A DNA stretch of 8,113 nucleotides from Hyphomicrobiales bacterium (GTDB lineage: Bacteria; Pseudomonadota; Alphaproteobacteria; Rhizobiales; Aestuariivirgaceae). Positions 1 to 5,689 of the stretch are shown piece after piece (the first letter of the stretch is position 1; every line of letters starts with the position of its first letter). The notes beneath the pieces are model-generated. The model searched no databases, was not told where the DNA came from, and saw only the letters and a program-made list of their open reading frames with translations. Where the stretch lies: assembly GCA_026987255.1 (NCBI GenBank), contig JALSNA010000383.1, positions 1 to 8,113 of the forward strand, given 5' to 3'. A program made the position numbers and the translations under genes.

Positions 1-33
1 CATGTTCGTCCGCGCCAGGGCAAAATCCATCAT
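1..33 (-). CDS. Partial CDS, first 11 codons; probable protein-L-isoaspartate O-methyltransferase relative
   Basis: Only the N-terminus is present, reading leftward off the window edge. The minus strand shows two tandem ATG codons (33-31 and 30-28), giving MMDFALARTNM, open to the edge. A strong Shine-Dalgarno AGGAGAGG lies at 43-50, about 9 nt upstream, so this looks like a real translation start. The short peptide resembles the opening of alphaproteobacterial protein-L-isoaspartate O-methyltransferase (Pcm-like) proteins, which typically start M-D-[FY]-A-x-A-R-x-N-M-V. Pcm enzymes use S-adenosylmethionine to methylate isoaspartyl residues in aged proteins. Eleven residues are too few for a firm family call; the start is better supported than the product. 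It diverges from the cysteine synthase gene. Confidence 0.5.
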   Translation of the reverse strand, partial: MMDFALARTNM

Positions 34-78
34 CAGCCTGCACCTCTCCTCGTGGCCGCGCATCACGGGCCGGTTTCG

Positions 79-93
79 TTTCATGAGATGAAA
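79..93. promoter_or_regulatory. Interrupted palindrome TTTCAT-N3-ATGAAA, candidate operator
   Basis: Two perfect 6-bp arms, TTTCAT (79-84) and ATGAAA (88-93), are separated by GAG. The 15-bp dyad sits roughly mid-way between the starts of two divergent genes, where an operator for a dimeric regulator would be expected. No known consensus is assigned. A dyad of this size can arise by chance. Confidence 0.3.
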
Positions 94-159
94 TACCCAA
101 AGCGCGGCTCTTGTCCAGCCCTGATTTTGCCCGCCATGTTCGCACAACCCGCCTTTTCC

Positions 160-164
160 AGGAG
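160..164 (+). promoter_or_regulatory. Ribosome binding site deciding the cysteine synthase start
   Basis: AGGAG lies 6 nt upstream of the ATG at 171. It favours the 348-residue protein starting MAEDITALIG over a longer in-frame version from a TTG at 111, whose extra residues do not resemble the family N-terminus. Confidence 0.8.
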
Positions 165-170
165 ACCGTC

Positions 171-1217
171 ATGGCTGAGGACATCACCGCCCTGATCGGC
201 GATACGCCGCTGGTGCGGCTGCGCAAGGCCTCGGAAGCGACCGGCTGCACCATTCTCGGCAAGTGCGAATTCCTCAATCCCGGCTTTTCCGTCAAGGACC
301 GCCCGGCCCTGTTCATGATTCGCGATTGCCTGCGCCGCGGCCTCCTCGCCCCCGGCGGAGCCATCGTCGAGGGCACCGCTGGCAATACCGGCATCGGCCT
401 TGCCCTGTGTGCGCGCGCCTTCGGCTTGAAGGCCGTCATTGTCATGCCCGAAACCCAATCGAGCGAGAAGAAACAGGCCCTGCGCCTGCTCGGCGCGCAC
501 CTGGTGGAGGTGCCCGCCAAACCCTATCGCAACCCCGACAATTATGTCCATTACGCCCGCCGCCTGACGGAGAAGCTCAAGGATGCCTTCCCCGGCGGGG
601 CCGTCTGGGCCAACCAGTTCGACAATACCGTCAACCGCCAGGCCCATGCGCAAACGACGGCGCGCGAAATCTGGCAGCAGACGCAAGGCCGGGTGGACGG
701 CTTCGTGGCCGCGGTGGGCTCCGGCGGCACCCTGGGCGGGGTATCGGACGGCCTGAAGGCGAAAAACCGCGATGTCGTCATCGCCCTGGCCGACCCGCAT
801 GGCTCGGCCCTGCATGCCTATTACACCACCGGCGAGCTCAAATCGGAAGGCTCCTCCATCACCGAGGGCATCGGCCAGGGGCGCATCACCGCCAACCTGG
901 AGGGGGCCGCCATAGACGCATCCTTCCGCATCGGCGATGCCGAGGCGCTGGAGATTCTTTTCGGCCTGGTGCGCCACGAGGGCCTGTGCCTGGGCGGCTC
1001 GTCGGGCATCAACATCGCCGGGGCCATCCGCCTGGCGCGTCAGCTGGGGCCGGGCAAGACCATCGTCACCATGCTGTGCGACCCCGGCAGCCGCTACCAG
1101 TCAAAACTTTACAATCCGGATTTCCTGCGCGAAAAGGGATTGCCCGCTCCGCCCTGGCTGGCGGATGCGGAAATGGACATTCCCAGCGCATTCGTGGACG
1201 AACCTGAAAGAGCCTGA
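171..1217 (+). CDS. cysK: Cysteine synthase A (PLP-dependent O-acetylserine sulfhydrylase family)
   Basis: The 348-residue cytosolic enzyme is predicted to join O-acetylserine and sulfide to make cysteine and acetate, the last step of cysteine synthesis. It belongs to the fold-type II PLP family. The N-terminal IGDTPLVRL (9-17) is typical of cysteine synthases. NPGFSVKDR (36-44) carries Lys42, the expected Schiff-base lysine. EGTAGNTGIGLA (67-78) is the substrate-binding loop, with Ala where many CysK proteins have Ser in TSGNTG. GSGGTLGG is the PLP phosphate-binding loop, and a C-terminal GGSSG is also present. The protein is somewhat longer than the ~310-325 residues of enterobacterial CysK, with extra residues at the C-terminus (LPAPPWLADAEMD and beyond), as in many alphaproteobacterial versions. 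A relative acting in transsulfuration (cystathionine beta-synthase-like) cannot be excluded by motif alone. It is first in a four-gene run; the next gene starts 5 nt after its stop. Confidence 0.88.
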   Translation: MAEDITALIGDTPLVRLRKASEATGCTILGKCEFLNPGFSVKDRPALFMIRDCLRRGLLAPGGAIVEGTAGNTGIGLALCARAFGLKAVIVMPETQSSEKKQALRLLGAHLVEVPAKPYRNPDNYVHYARRLTEKLKDAFPGGAVWANQFDNTVNRQAHAQTTAREIWQQTQGRVDGFVAAVGSGGTLGGVSDGLKAKNRDVVIALADPHGSALHAYYTTGELKSEGSSITEGIGQGRITANLEGAAIDASFRIGDAEALEILFGLVRHEGLCLGGSSGINIAGAIRLARQLGPGKTIVTMLCDPGSRYQSKLYNPDFLREKGLPAPPWLADAEMDIPSAFVDEPERA

Positions 1218-1222
1218 GTTTC

Positions 1223-1948
1223 ATGACCGAAGAACTTTTCCGCGGCGATTCGCAGCTGATGGAGTGCGCCGCCACCATCACCGCCATCAATGACCGTGGC
1301 GGCATCATCCTGGACCGCACCGTCTTCTATCCCACCGGCGGCGGCCAGCCGGGCGACAGCGGCGAGCTCGTGCTGGCCGATGGCCGAATCGTTGCCATCG
1401 CCACCACGGTGAAGGACCGCGACAGCGGCCAGATCGTCCATGTCCCGGCCGAAGGGCAGGAATTGCCTGCCCCCGGCGAGCCCGTCACCGCGCGCATCGA
1501 CGCGGGCAAGCGCCGCGCCCGCATGCGCGCCCACACGGCCATGCACCTGATGTGCGCCCTTGTCCCCTTCCCCGTTACCGGCGGCCAGGTGGGCGAGGAC
1601 GGCGGGCGGCTCGATTTCGCCATCGACGATCCCGATGCGGTCAACAAGGAAGACCTCACGGCGGGCCTCAACCGGCTCATCGCGGAGGATCACCCGGTGC
1701 GCGCCGTCTCGATCAGCGAAGAGGAGCTGGAGGCCAATCCGGACATGGTGCGCACCATGTCGGTCAAGCCGCCGCGCGGCGCGGGACATGTGCGCGTCAT
1801 CGAAATCGGCGAGAATGGCCAGATCGACCGCCAGCCATGCGGCGGCACCCATGTGGCCCATACCGGCGAGATCGGCGGCGTGGAGGTCACGCAGATCAAG
1901 AAAAAGGGCCGCCTGAACCGGCGCATCCGCTTTCGCCTGACATCGTGA
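1223..1948 (+). CDS. alaX: AlaX-type alanyl-tRNA editing protein
   Basis: This 241-residue free-standing editing hydrolase resembles the editing domain of alanyl-tRNA synthetase. The family deacylates tRNA(Ala) wrongly charged with serine (or glycine), preventing mistranslation at alanine codons. The zinc-binding residues are all visible: HTAMH (His104, His108) and CGGTH (Cys206, His210), matching the family HxxxH...CxxxH pattern. The N-terminal FYPTGGGQPGDSG (35-47) is the glycine-rich segment found in AlaX-M-type proteins and in AlaRS itself, and the length fits that class. No aminoacylation domain is attached. The start follows the upstream stop by 5 nt with only a weak purine-rich stretch before it, which suggests translational coupling to the cysteine synthase. 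Pairing with serine-consuming cysteine synthesis is suggestive, but a functional link is inference. Confidence 0.92.
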   Translation: MTEELFRGDSQLMECAATITAINDRGGIILDRTVFYPTGGGQPGDSGELVLADGRIVAIATTVKDRDSGQIVHVPAEGQELPAPGEPVTARIDAGKRRARMRAHTAMHLMCALVPFPVTGGQVGEDGGRLDFAIDDPDAVNKEDLTAGLNRLIAEDHPVRAVSISEEELEANPDMVRTMSVKPPRGAGHVRVIEIGENGQIDRQPCGGTHVAHTGEIGGVEVTQIKKKGRLNRRIRFRLTS

Positions 1949-1977
1949 GCGGCTCTTGAACCCTGGGAGCATGAAAG

Positions 1978-2868
1978 ATGAGCAGCAAATGGCTGGTCAG
2001 CACCGAATGGCTGGCAGAGCACATGGACGATCCCGGCCTGGTGATCGTGGACGCCAGCTGGGCCTTCCCCGAGGAGGGCGATACCGGGCTGGGCACGCCC
2101 TACGAGGAATATCTCGAAGAGCGCATTCCCGGCGCGGTCTTTTTCGATATCGACGAAATCGCCGATCATTCCTCTCCGGAGCTTTTGCACATGGCCCCGC
2201 CGCCGGAGCAGTTCGCCCGGCAGGTGGGAAAGCTGGGCATCGGCGATGACAGCTTCGTGGTGGTCTATGACAGCTATGCCCCCTTCGCCGCGCCGCGCGT
2301 GTGGTGGCTCTTGCGCCTCTTTGGCCATGACAACGTGGCGGTGCTCGACGGCGGACTGGAGAAATGGACCATGGAAGGGCGCCCCACGGAGGAAGGCCAG
2401 CCCAGGCCGCCTGCGGCGCGCACCTTCACGCCGCGTTTTCGCCCCGGACTGCTGGCCGGTTTCGAGGATGTGCGCAAGGCGCTGGAGGAGCAAGGCGCCC
2501 AGGTGGTGGATGCGCGCTCCGAGGGGCGCTACAGCGGCACCGAGCCGGAGCCCTATCCGGGCATTCCCTCCGGCCACATGCCCGGCGCCCTCAATGTCCA
2601 TTACGAAAGCCTGCTCAACATCGACAACACCATCAAGCCGCCGCACGAGATCAAGGCCGTCTTCGACGCCAATGGCGTCGATCTGGACAAGCCGGTGATC
2701 TTCTCGTGCGGCTCCGGCGTGACCGCCTGCCTGCCCATGCTGGGGGCCGCCATGCTGGGCTTCGAGGATTTTCCCCTTTATGATGGATCCTGGCTGGACT
2801 GGGCCAGCCGCAAGGATACCCCGCGGATCGCCATTCAGGATCCGGCCATCGTGAAGGAGAAAGGCTGA
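1978..2868 (+). CDS. sseA: 3-mercaptopyruvate sulfurtransferase (tandem rhodanese domains)
   Basis: This 296-residue sulfurtransferase moves the sulfur of 3-mercaptopyruvate, a deamination product of cysteine, to thiol or cyanide acceptors, leaving pyruvate. It has two rhodanese domains. The N-terminal one (about 5-135) is non-catalytic, with the typical LVIVDASW opening, IPGAVFFDID and VVVYDSY segments. The C-terminal one (about 160-285) contains QVVDARSEGRYSG, SGHMPGALNV and the active-site loop CGSGVTA with catalytic Cys244. CG[ST]GVTA marks mercaptopyruvate sulfurtransferases, whereas classical thiosulfate rhodaneses have a CRxGx[RT] loop. There is no signal peptide, so it is probably cytosolic. 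GGGAG at 1965-1969 sits 8 nt before the chosen ATG. Another ATG at 1971 is out of frame. Its stop overlaps the start of the next gene by 1 nt. Its position two genes after a cysteine synthase supports a role in cysteine-derived sulfur handling. Confidence 0.93.
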   Translation: MSSKWLVSTEWLAEHMDDPGLVIVDASWAFPEEGDTGLGTPYEEYLEERIPGAVFFDIDEIADHSSPELLHMAPPPEQFARQVGKLGIGDDSFVVVYDSYAPFAAPRVWWLLRLFGHDNVAVLDGGLEKWTMEGRPTEEGQPRPPAARTFTPRFRPGLLAGFEDVRKALEEQGAQVVDARSEGRYSGTEPEPYPGIPSGHMPGALNVHYESLLNIDNTIKPPHEIKAVFDANGVDLDKPVIFSCGSGVTACLPMLGAAMLGFEDFPLYDGSWLDWASRKDTPRIAIQDPAIVKEKG

Positions 2869-3392
2869 TGGGCAAGGACGGCAGGACATTGCGCACCGTG
2901 GTCACCTATCTGAAGATGGCCAGCCCGCCGCATGTCTTCGTGCCGCCCCCATCCGGGCTGCGCATGGCGCTGATGAAGGCGGAAAAGCCCACCACCCATT
3001 TCTACCGCTACCTCTACAACGCGGTGGGCGACGCCTATCACTGGGTGGACCGCAAGAGGCTTTCCGACGAGGAGCTGGCGGCCATCATCACCAGCGACGC
3101 CGTATCGGTTTTCGTCGCCTATGCCGAAGGCGTGCCGGCCGGGTTCTTCGAGATCGACGAGCGCGGCGAGGGCGATCTGTGGCTGACCTATTTCGGCGTC
3201 ATTCCGGATTTTCATGGCCGCGGCATCGGCAAATGGCTGCTGGCGGAGGCCATCGACGAGGCCTGGGGCCGCGAGCCGCAGAGCTTCTCGGTGGAAACCT
3301 GCACCCTGGACGATCCGCGCGCCCTGCCCCTTTACCAGCGCATGGGCTTCGTGCCCTATGAGCGCAAGGAAAAGGAGCTGGTCATCGATTGA
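2868..3392 (+). CDS. GNAT family N-acetyltransferase
   Basis: This 174-residue single-domain protein is predicted to transfer acetyl from acetyl-CoA to an unknown amine. Motif A is clear: LTYFGVIPDFHGRGIGKWLL (106-125), with the HGRGIGK pyrophosphate-binding loop. Motif B follows as TCTLDDPRALPLYQRMGFVPYER (144-166), with the usual Tyr near the acetyl-CoA thiol. The region before motif A (KPTTHFYRYLYNAVGDAYHWVDRKRLSDEEL, about 40-70) is characteristic of a GNAT subfamily I recognise from alphaproteobacteria but whose substrate I do not know. Its ATG shares one base with the sulfurtransferase stop (TGATG), and AAGGAG at 2854-2859 precedes it by 8 nt, so it is co-translated with that gene. An intrinsic terminator follows the stop by about 42 nt, making this the last gene of the operon. 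Neither sequence nor context fixes the substrate. Confidence 0.9.
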   Translation: MGKDGRTLRTVVTYLKMASPPHVFVPPPSGLRMALMKAEKPTTHFYRYLYNAVGDAYHWVDRKRLSDEELAAIITSDAVSVFVAYAEGVPAGFFEIDERGEGDLWLTYFGVIPDFHGRGIGKWLLAEAIDEAWGREPQSFSVETCTLDDPRALPLYQRMGFVPYERKEKELVID

Positions 3393-3434
3393 GCCACGGC
3401 TTGAGAGGCCCGTTCCCCTGCCTGCAAATACAAG

Positions 3435-3467
3435 AACGCCCGCGGATGAAAAATCCGCGGGCGTTTT
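3435..3467 (+). terminator. Strong intrinsic terminator, possibly bidirectional
   Basis: A perfect 13-bp stem is formed by 3435-3447 and 3453-3465, GC-rich in its core, with a 5-nt GAAAA loop. TTTT at 3464-3467 follows, partly within the stem. It lies between the convergent GNAT and MarR genes. Read on the minus strand, the tract after the stem is TTCTTGT, a weaker U-run, so the same hairpin may also end MarR-gene transcripts. Confidence 0.9.
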
Positions 3468-3514
3468 GTCCTGTCCACTCGTTCCTGCTTTTTTGTCGCG
3501 GACGCCTCGTCTGT

Positions 3515-4021
3515 TCACAACCGGTAGAGAATCTGATCGGTCCAGAAACGCTCCAGGCGGCTCAGGGCCTTGTTCAGGCGGTTGAACTCCGCTTCGTCCA
3601 TGCCCATGACCTCGCGGATGGAGGTCAGCTGGCGGTTGTAGAGCTCATCCACCTTCTGGCGGATCTGCTGGCCCTTTTCGGTCAGCCTGACGCGCACGGC
3701 GCGCTTGTCGGTCAAGGAGCGCTCATGGGAGACATAACCGCCCTTGACCAGCTTCTTGAGGTTGTAGGAGACATTGGAGCCCTGATAATAGCCGCGCGTC
3801 TTCAACTCACCGGCGGAGAGCACCTCGTCGCCGATATTGTAGAGCAACAGAGCCTGCACCGGGTTCACATCGCCCTGGCCTTGCCGCTCGAACTCGTCCT
3901 TGACCACGTCCAGCAGCCGCCTGTGCAGCCGCTCGATGAGATTCAGGGCCTCCAGATAGCTGTGCTTGATGGGTTCATCCGCAGTGGCAACCGGGTCTCC
4001 CTTCTTGGCAATATTCTTCAT
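3515..4021 (-). CDS. ldtR: MarR-family winged-helix regulator, LdtR-like
   Basis: This 168-residue DNA-binding protein probably acts as a dimer. After a polar N-terminus (1-18), helices at about 20-48 and the C-terminal helices (about 115-162) would form the dimer interface. The winged helix-turn-helix spans about 52-113: LLYNIGDEVLSAGELKTRG, then the recognition helix YYQGSNVSYNLKKLVKGGYV (79-97), then the wing with SLTDKRAVRVRLTEKG (102-117). The GYYQGSNVSYNLKKLV block is what I associate with the LdtR subgroup of alphaproteobacteria. LdtR in Rhizobiales regulates an L,D-transpeptidase gene and stress tolerance. That role is carried over by resemblance; no transpeptidase gene is in the window. 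The start is supported by AGGTG (plus-strand 4027-4031) 5 nt upstream. It is convergent with the GNAT gene and has a long AT-rich upstream region that may carry its own operator. Confidence 0.85.
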   Translation of the reverse strand: MKNIAKKGDPVATADEPIKHSYLEALNLIERLHRRLLDVVKDEFERQGQGDVNPVQALLLYNIGDEVLSAGELKTRGYYQGSNVSYNLKKLVKGGYVSHERSLTDKRAVRVRLTEKGQQIRQKVDELYNRQLTSIREVMGMDEAEFNRLNKALSRLERFWTDQILYRL

Positions 4022-4114
4022 TTTGACACCTGCCTATTATCTTTTTCTTGAAGAGGAGGCGTTTTTGTTTTGATGCCTTCTCTCTTCCATGGTTCAGGAG
4101 CCTACACTGCGCAT

Positions 4115-4143
4115 GTTAAAAAGCGTTCAAAAGACAAAGTAAA
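4115..4143 (-). promoter_or_regulatory. Weak candidate promoter for the MarR gene
   Basis: On the minus strand TTTACT (plus 4138-4143) and TTTAAC (plus 4115-4120) are separated by exactly 17 nt, each matching 4 of 6 bases of the sigma-70 -35 and -10 consensus. It lies in the most AT-rich part of the intergenic region and would give a leader of roughly 85-90 nt. The match is weak and other AT-rich hexamers nearby could serve. Confidence 0.25.
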
Positions 4144-4148
4144 TTTGT
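4134..4148. promoter_or_regulatory. Imperfect 15-bp palindrome, candidate MarR operator
   Basis: ACAAAGTAAATTTGT has perfect 5-bp outer arms (ACAAA/TTTGT). Only one inner pair mismatches around the central base. MarR-family dimers usually bind 15-20-bp AT-rich dyads near their own promoters, and this one overlaps the -35 of the candidate promoter. The assignment as autoregulatory operator is inference. Confidence 0.3.
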
Positions 4149-4178
4149 TGTTTATTTTTATCTTTTCATGGAGACTGC

Positions 4179-4221
4179 ATTCAGGATTTCCAGAAGATGA
4201 ATGCGTAAACAAGTCCTGAAT
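4179..4221. repeat. Inverted repeat ATTCAGGATT / AGTCCTGAAT
   Basis: Arms at 4179-4188 and 4212-4221 match at 9 of 10 positions, with 23 nt between. An overlapping shorter dyad, GCATTC (4177-4182) with GAATGC (4199-4204), could form an alternative structure. The heptamer TTCAGGA inside the arms also appears at 4093-4099. Function unknown. Confidence 0.35.
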
Positions 4222-4228
4222 CAGAAAA

Positions 4229-4282
4229 TGCCCGGCAGGGGGTGAGGATGATCTTCAGATGGTTGATGGAGGTGCCCGGCAG
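4229..4282 (-). terminator. Repeated TGCCCGGCAG, possible weak terminator of dapA-smpB
   Basis: The 10-mer TGCCCGGCAG occurs at 4229-4238 and 4273-4282. Each copy is nearly self-complementary, so the two can pair as a 9-bp stem with one central mismatch around a 35-nt loop. On the minus strand the distal copy is followed by TTTTCT, so the pair could act as a weak terminator about 15 nt after the smpB stop. The long loop and the mismatch make this uncertain. Confidence 0.25.
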
Positions 4283-4296
4283 ACCTTGCGGCGCCG

Positions 4297-4788
4297 TCAG
4301 CCATGATCGCGCAAAAGGCGGGCCTTCTGGCGCTGCCAGTCGCGCCTCTTTTGCGCCTCGCGCTTGTCGTGGGTCTTCTTGCCCCTGGCCAGGCCGATGA
4401 GCAGCTTCACCCGGCCGCGCTCGTTGAAATACATCTTCAGCGGCACGATGGCCATGCCCTGGCGCTGCACGGCCTGGGCCAGCTTGTCGATCTCGCGCCG
4501 GTGCATGAGCAGCTTGCGCTTGCGGCGCGGCTCATGGTTGAAGCGGTTGCCGAAGCGGTATTCGGGAATGTCGGCATTGATCAGCCACAGCTCGCCGCCC
4601 TCCGGCGAGATGTAGCTTTCGGCGATATTGGCCTTGCCCTCGCGCAGGGACTTGACCTCGGTGCCCACCAGCACGAGACCGGCCTCGAAGGTATCGAGCA
4701 CCTCATAGTCAAAGCGGGCGCGGCGGTTCTCGGCCACGGCCTTGCCGCCACCGGGGCGCTTCTTCGCTCCGCCGCGTTTCGAGGACAT
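4297..4788 (-). CDS. smpB: SsrA-binding protein SmpB
   Basis: This 163-residue RNA-binding protein delivers tmRNA (SsrA) to stalled ribosomes in trans-translation. The family core is intact: [42 protein letters not shown] (18-59), then the segment around [31 protein letters not shown], and [38 protein letters not shown] near the end. GKKxHDKR and the basic C-terminal tail are SmpB hallmarks; the tail enters the mRNA channel of the decoding centre. A basic, glycine-rich N-terminal extension ([14 protein letters not shown]) precedes the barrel, as in other alphaproteobacteria. It starts 10 nt after the dapA stop. Its Shine-Dalgarno AGGAAG (plus 4795-4800) shares bases with that stop codon, so translation is probably coupled to dapA. 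The tmRNA gene itself is not in the window. Confidence 0.97.
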   Translation of the reverse strand: MSSKRGGAKKRPGGGKAVAENRRARFDYEVLDTFEAGLVLVGTEVKSLREGKANIAESYISPEGGELWLINADIPEYRFGNRFNHEPRRKRKLLMHRREIDKLAQAVQRQGMAIVPLKMYFNERGRVKLLIGLARGKKTHDKREAQKRRDWQRQKARLLRDHG

Positions 4789-4794
4789 GGGATG

Positions 4795-4800
4795 CTTCCT
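4795..4800 (-). promoter_or_regulatory. smpB ribosome binding site overlapping the dapA stop codon
   Basis: AGGAAG lies 6 nt before the smpB ATG and shares its first two bases with the dapA TAG (plus 4799-4801). Ribosomes ending dapA would be placed directly on the smpB start signal. Confidence 0.75.
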
Positions 4801-5689
4801 AACCGATCAGATCCAGCGCCCGCATGGCGGCGCGCACCCGCGCCTTGGCCTCATCGGTGATCTCCACGATGGGCAGGCGGGCGAAGGGCGTGCACAGCCC
4901 CAGCAGGGAGGCGGCATATTTCACCGGGCCTGGCGAGGTGTCGCAGAACATGGCCTCGTGCAGCGGCATGAGGCGGCTCTGGATGGCGCGCGCGGTGGCG
5001 AAATCGCCTTGCAAGGTGGCCGCCTGCATATCGGCGCACAGCCGGGGGGCGACATTGGCGGTGACCGAAATGCAGCCCACCCCGCCGCAGGCATTGAAGG
5101 CCATGGCGGTGCCATCGTTGCCGGAAAGCTGGATGAAATCCTCTCCCGCTTCCAGGGCCAGCAGCATGGGCCGGTCGAGATCGCCCGAAGCATCCTTGAT
5201 GCCGATGATGTTGTCACAGTCCCTGGCCAGGCGCGCCACCGTGGCCACGGAAATATCGGCGACGGTGCGGCCGGGCACATTGTAGAGGAAGATGGGCAGC
5301 GAGGTGGCCTGGGCGATGGCGCGGAAATGGGCATAAAGCCCCTCCTGGCTGGGCTTGTTGTAATAGGGCACCACCACCAGGGCGGCATCGGCCCCGGCCT
5401 TTTGCGCATGGAGCGTATAGTCGATGGCTTCCGCGGTGGAGTTGGAGCCGGTGCCGGCGATGACCGGCACCCGGCCGGCCGCCTGCTCGATGACCAGGGC
5501 GATGATGTCCTTGTGCTCTTCGGCGCTGACGGTGGGCGATTCGCCAGTGGTGCCCACCGCCACCAGGCCGGAGGAGCCCTGTTCGATCTGCCAGTCGACA
5601 AGTTTGCGCATGGCGGCCTCGTCGATGGCGCCGCTCTCCGTCATGGGGGTGATCAGGGCGGGAAAGGACCCGCGAAATCTGGCCGTCAC
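4799..5689 (-). CDS. dapA: 4-hydroxy-tetrahydrodipicolinate synthase
   Basis: This 296-residue cytosolic enzyme condenses pyruvate with aspartate-4-semialdehyde, the first committed step to meso-diaminopimelate and lysine. It is a TIM-barrel class I aldolase. Visible active-site residues are Thr47 and Thr48 in GTTGES, Tyr110 in VVVPYYNKP, Tyr136 and Arg141 in LYNVPGRT, and the Schiff-base Lys165 in [17 protein letters not shown] (185-193) and the [14 protein letters not shown] segment (202-215) are also typical. I chose the GTG at 5689-5687: it has AGGAG (plus 5700-5704) 10 nt upstream and gives the usual N-terminus ([16 protein letters not shown]) and length (~292-297). The frame stays open to about 5839, but those extra residues are atypical and lack family resemblance. 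It is first of a coupled pair with smpB and is divergent from the lytic transglycosylase gene. Confidence 0.95.
   Translation of the reverse strand: MTARFRGSFPALITPMTESGAIDEAAMRKLVDWQIEQGSSGLVAVGTTGESPTVSAEEHKDIIALVIEQAAGRVPVIAGTGSNSTAEAIDYTLHAQKAGADAALVVVPYYNKPSQEGLYAHFRAIAQATSLPIFLYNVPGRTVADISVATVARLARDCDNIIGIKDASGDLDRPMLLALEAGEDFIQLSGNDGTAMAFNACGGVGCISVTANVAPRLCADMQAATLQGDFATARAIQSRLMPLHEAMFCDTSPGPVKYAASLLGLCTPFARLPIVEITDEAKARVRAAMRALDLIG

Larger units (their letters stand above)
34..170. other. Divergent intergenic region with a short palindrome
   Basis: This 137-nt spacer separates the leftward partial gene from the rightward cysteine synthase and must hold control signals for one or both. 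The notable element is a perfect inverted repeat at 79-93. I could not pick out a convincing -35/-10 pair on either strand. A reading frame extends the cysteine synthase upstream to a TTG at 111, but no good ribosome binding site precedes that codon. Confidence 0.6.
4022..4296. other. AT-rich intergenic region upstream of the MarR gene and downstream of smpB
   Basis: This 275-nt stretch has no convincing gene. By hand count 4101-4170 is about 30% GC, against about 65% for the window. It should contain the promoter of the MarR gene and the 3' end of the dapA-smpB transcript. Within it I see a weak minus-strand promoter, an imperfect 15-bp palindrome, three copies of the heptamer TTCAGGA, and a repeated TGCCCGGCAG near smpB. 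A small RNA cannot be excluded, but no known family is recognisable. Confidence 0.6.

Noticed and set aside
111..170. N-terminal extension of the cysteine synthase from a TTG codon
   Set aside because: The strong AGGAG 6 nt before ATG 171 and the family-typical N-terminus starting there make the extension unlikely.
1690..2889. Long minus-strand open frame (399 codons) opposite alaX and sseA
   Set aside because: It lies antisense to two well-identified genes with intact catalytic motifs. Its translation is low-complexity, rich in Gly, Ala, Arg and His, as expected of a GC-rich shadow frame, and shows no domain.
3389..4051. Plus-strand open frame (220 codons) opposite the MarR gene
   Set aside because: It runs through the intrinsic terminator and is antisense to a clear winged-helix protein; the MarR frame has a proper ribosome binding site and family motifs.
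4022..4296. Possible tmRNA (ssrA) or other known RNA gene beside smpB
   Set aside because: I found no tRNA-like ends, no tag-peptide reading frame and no long stable pairing; the stretch is also shorter than a typical tmRNA gene.
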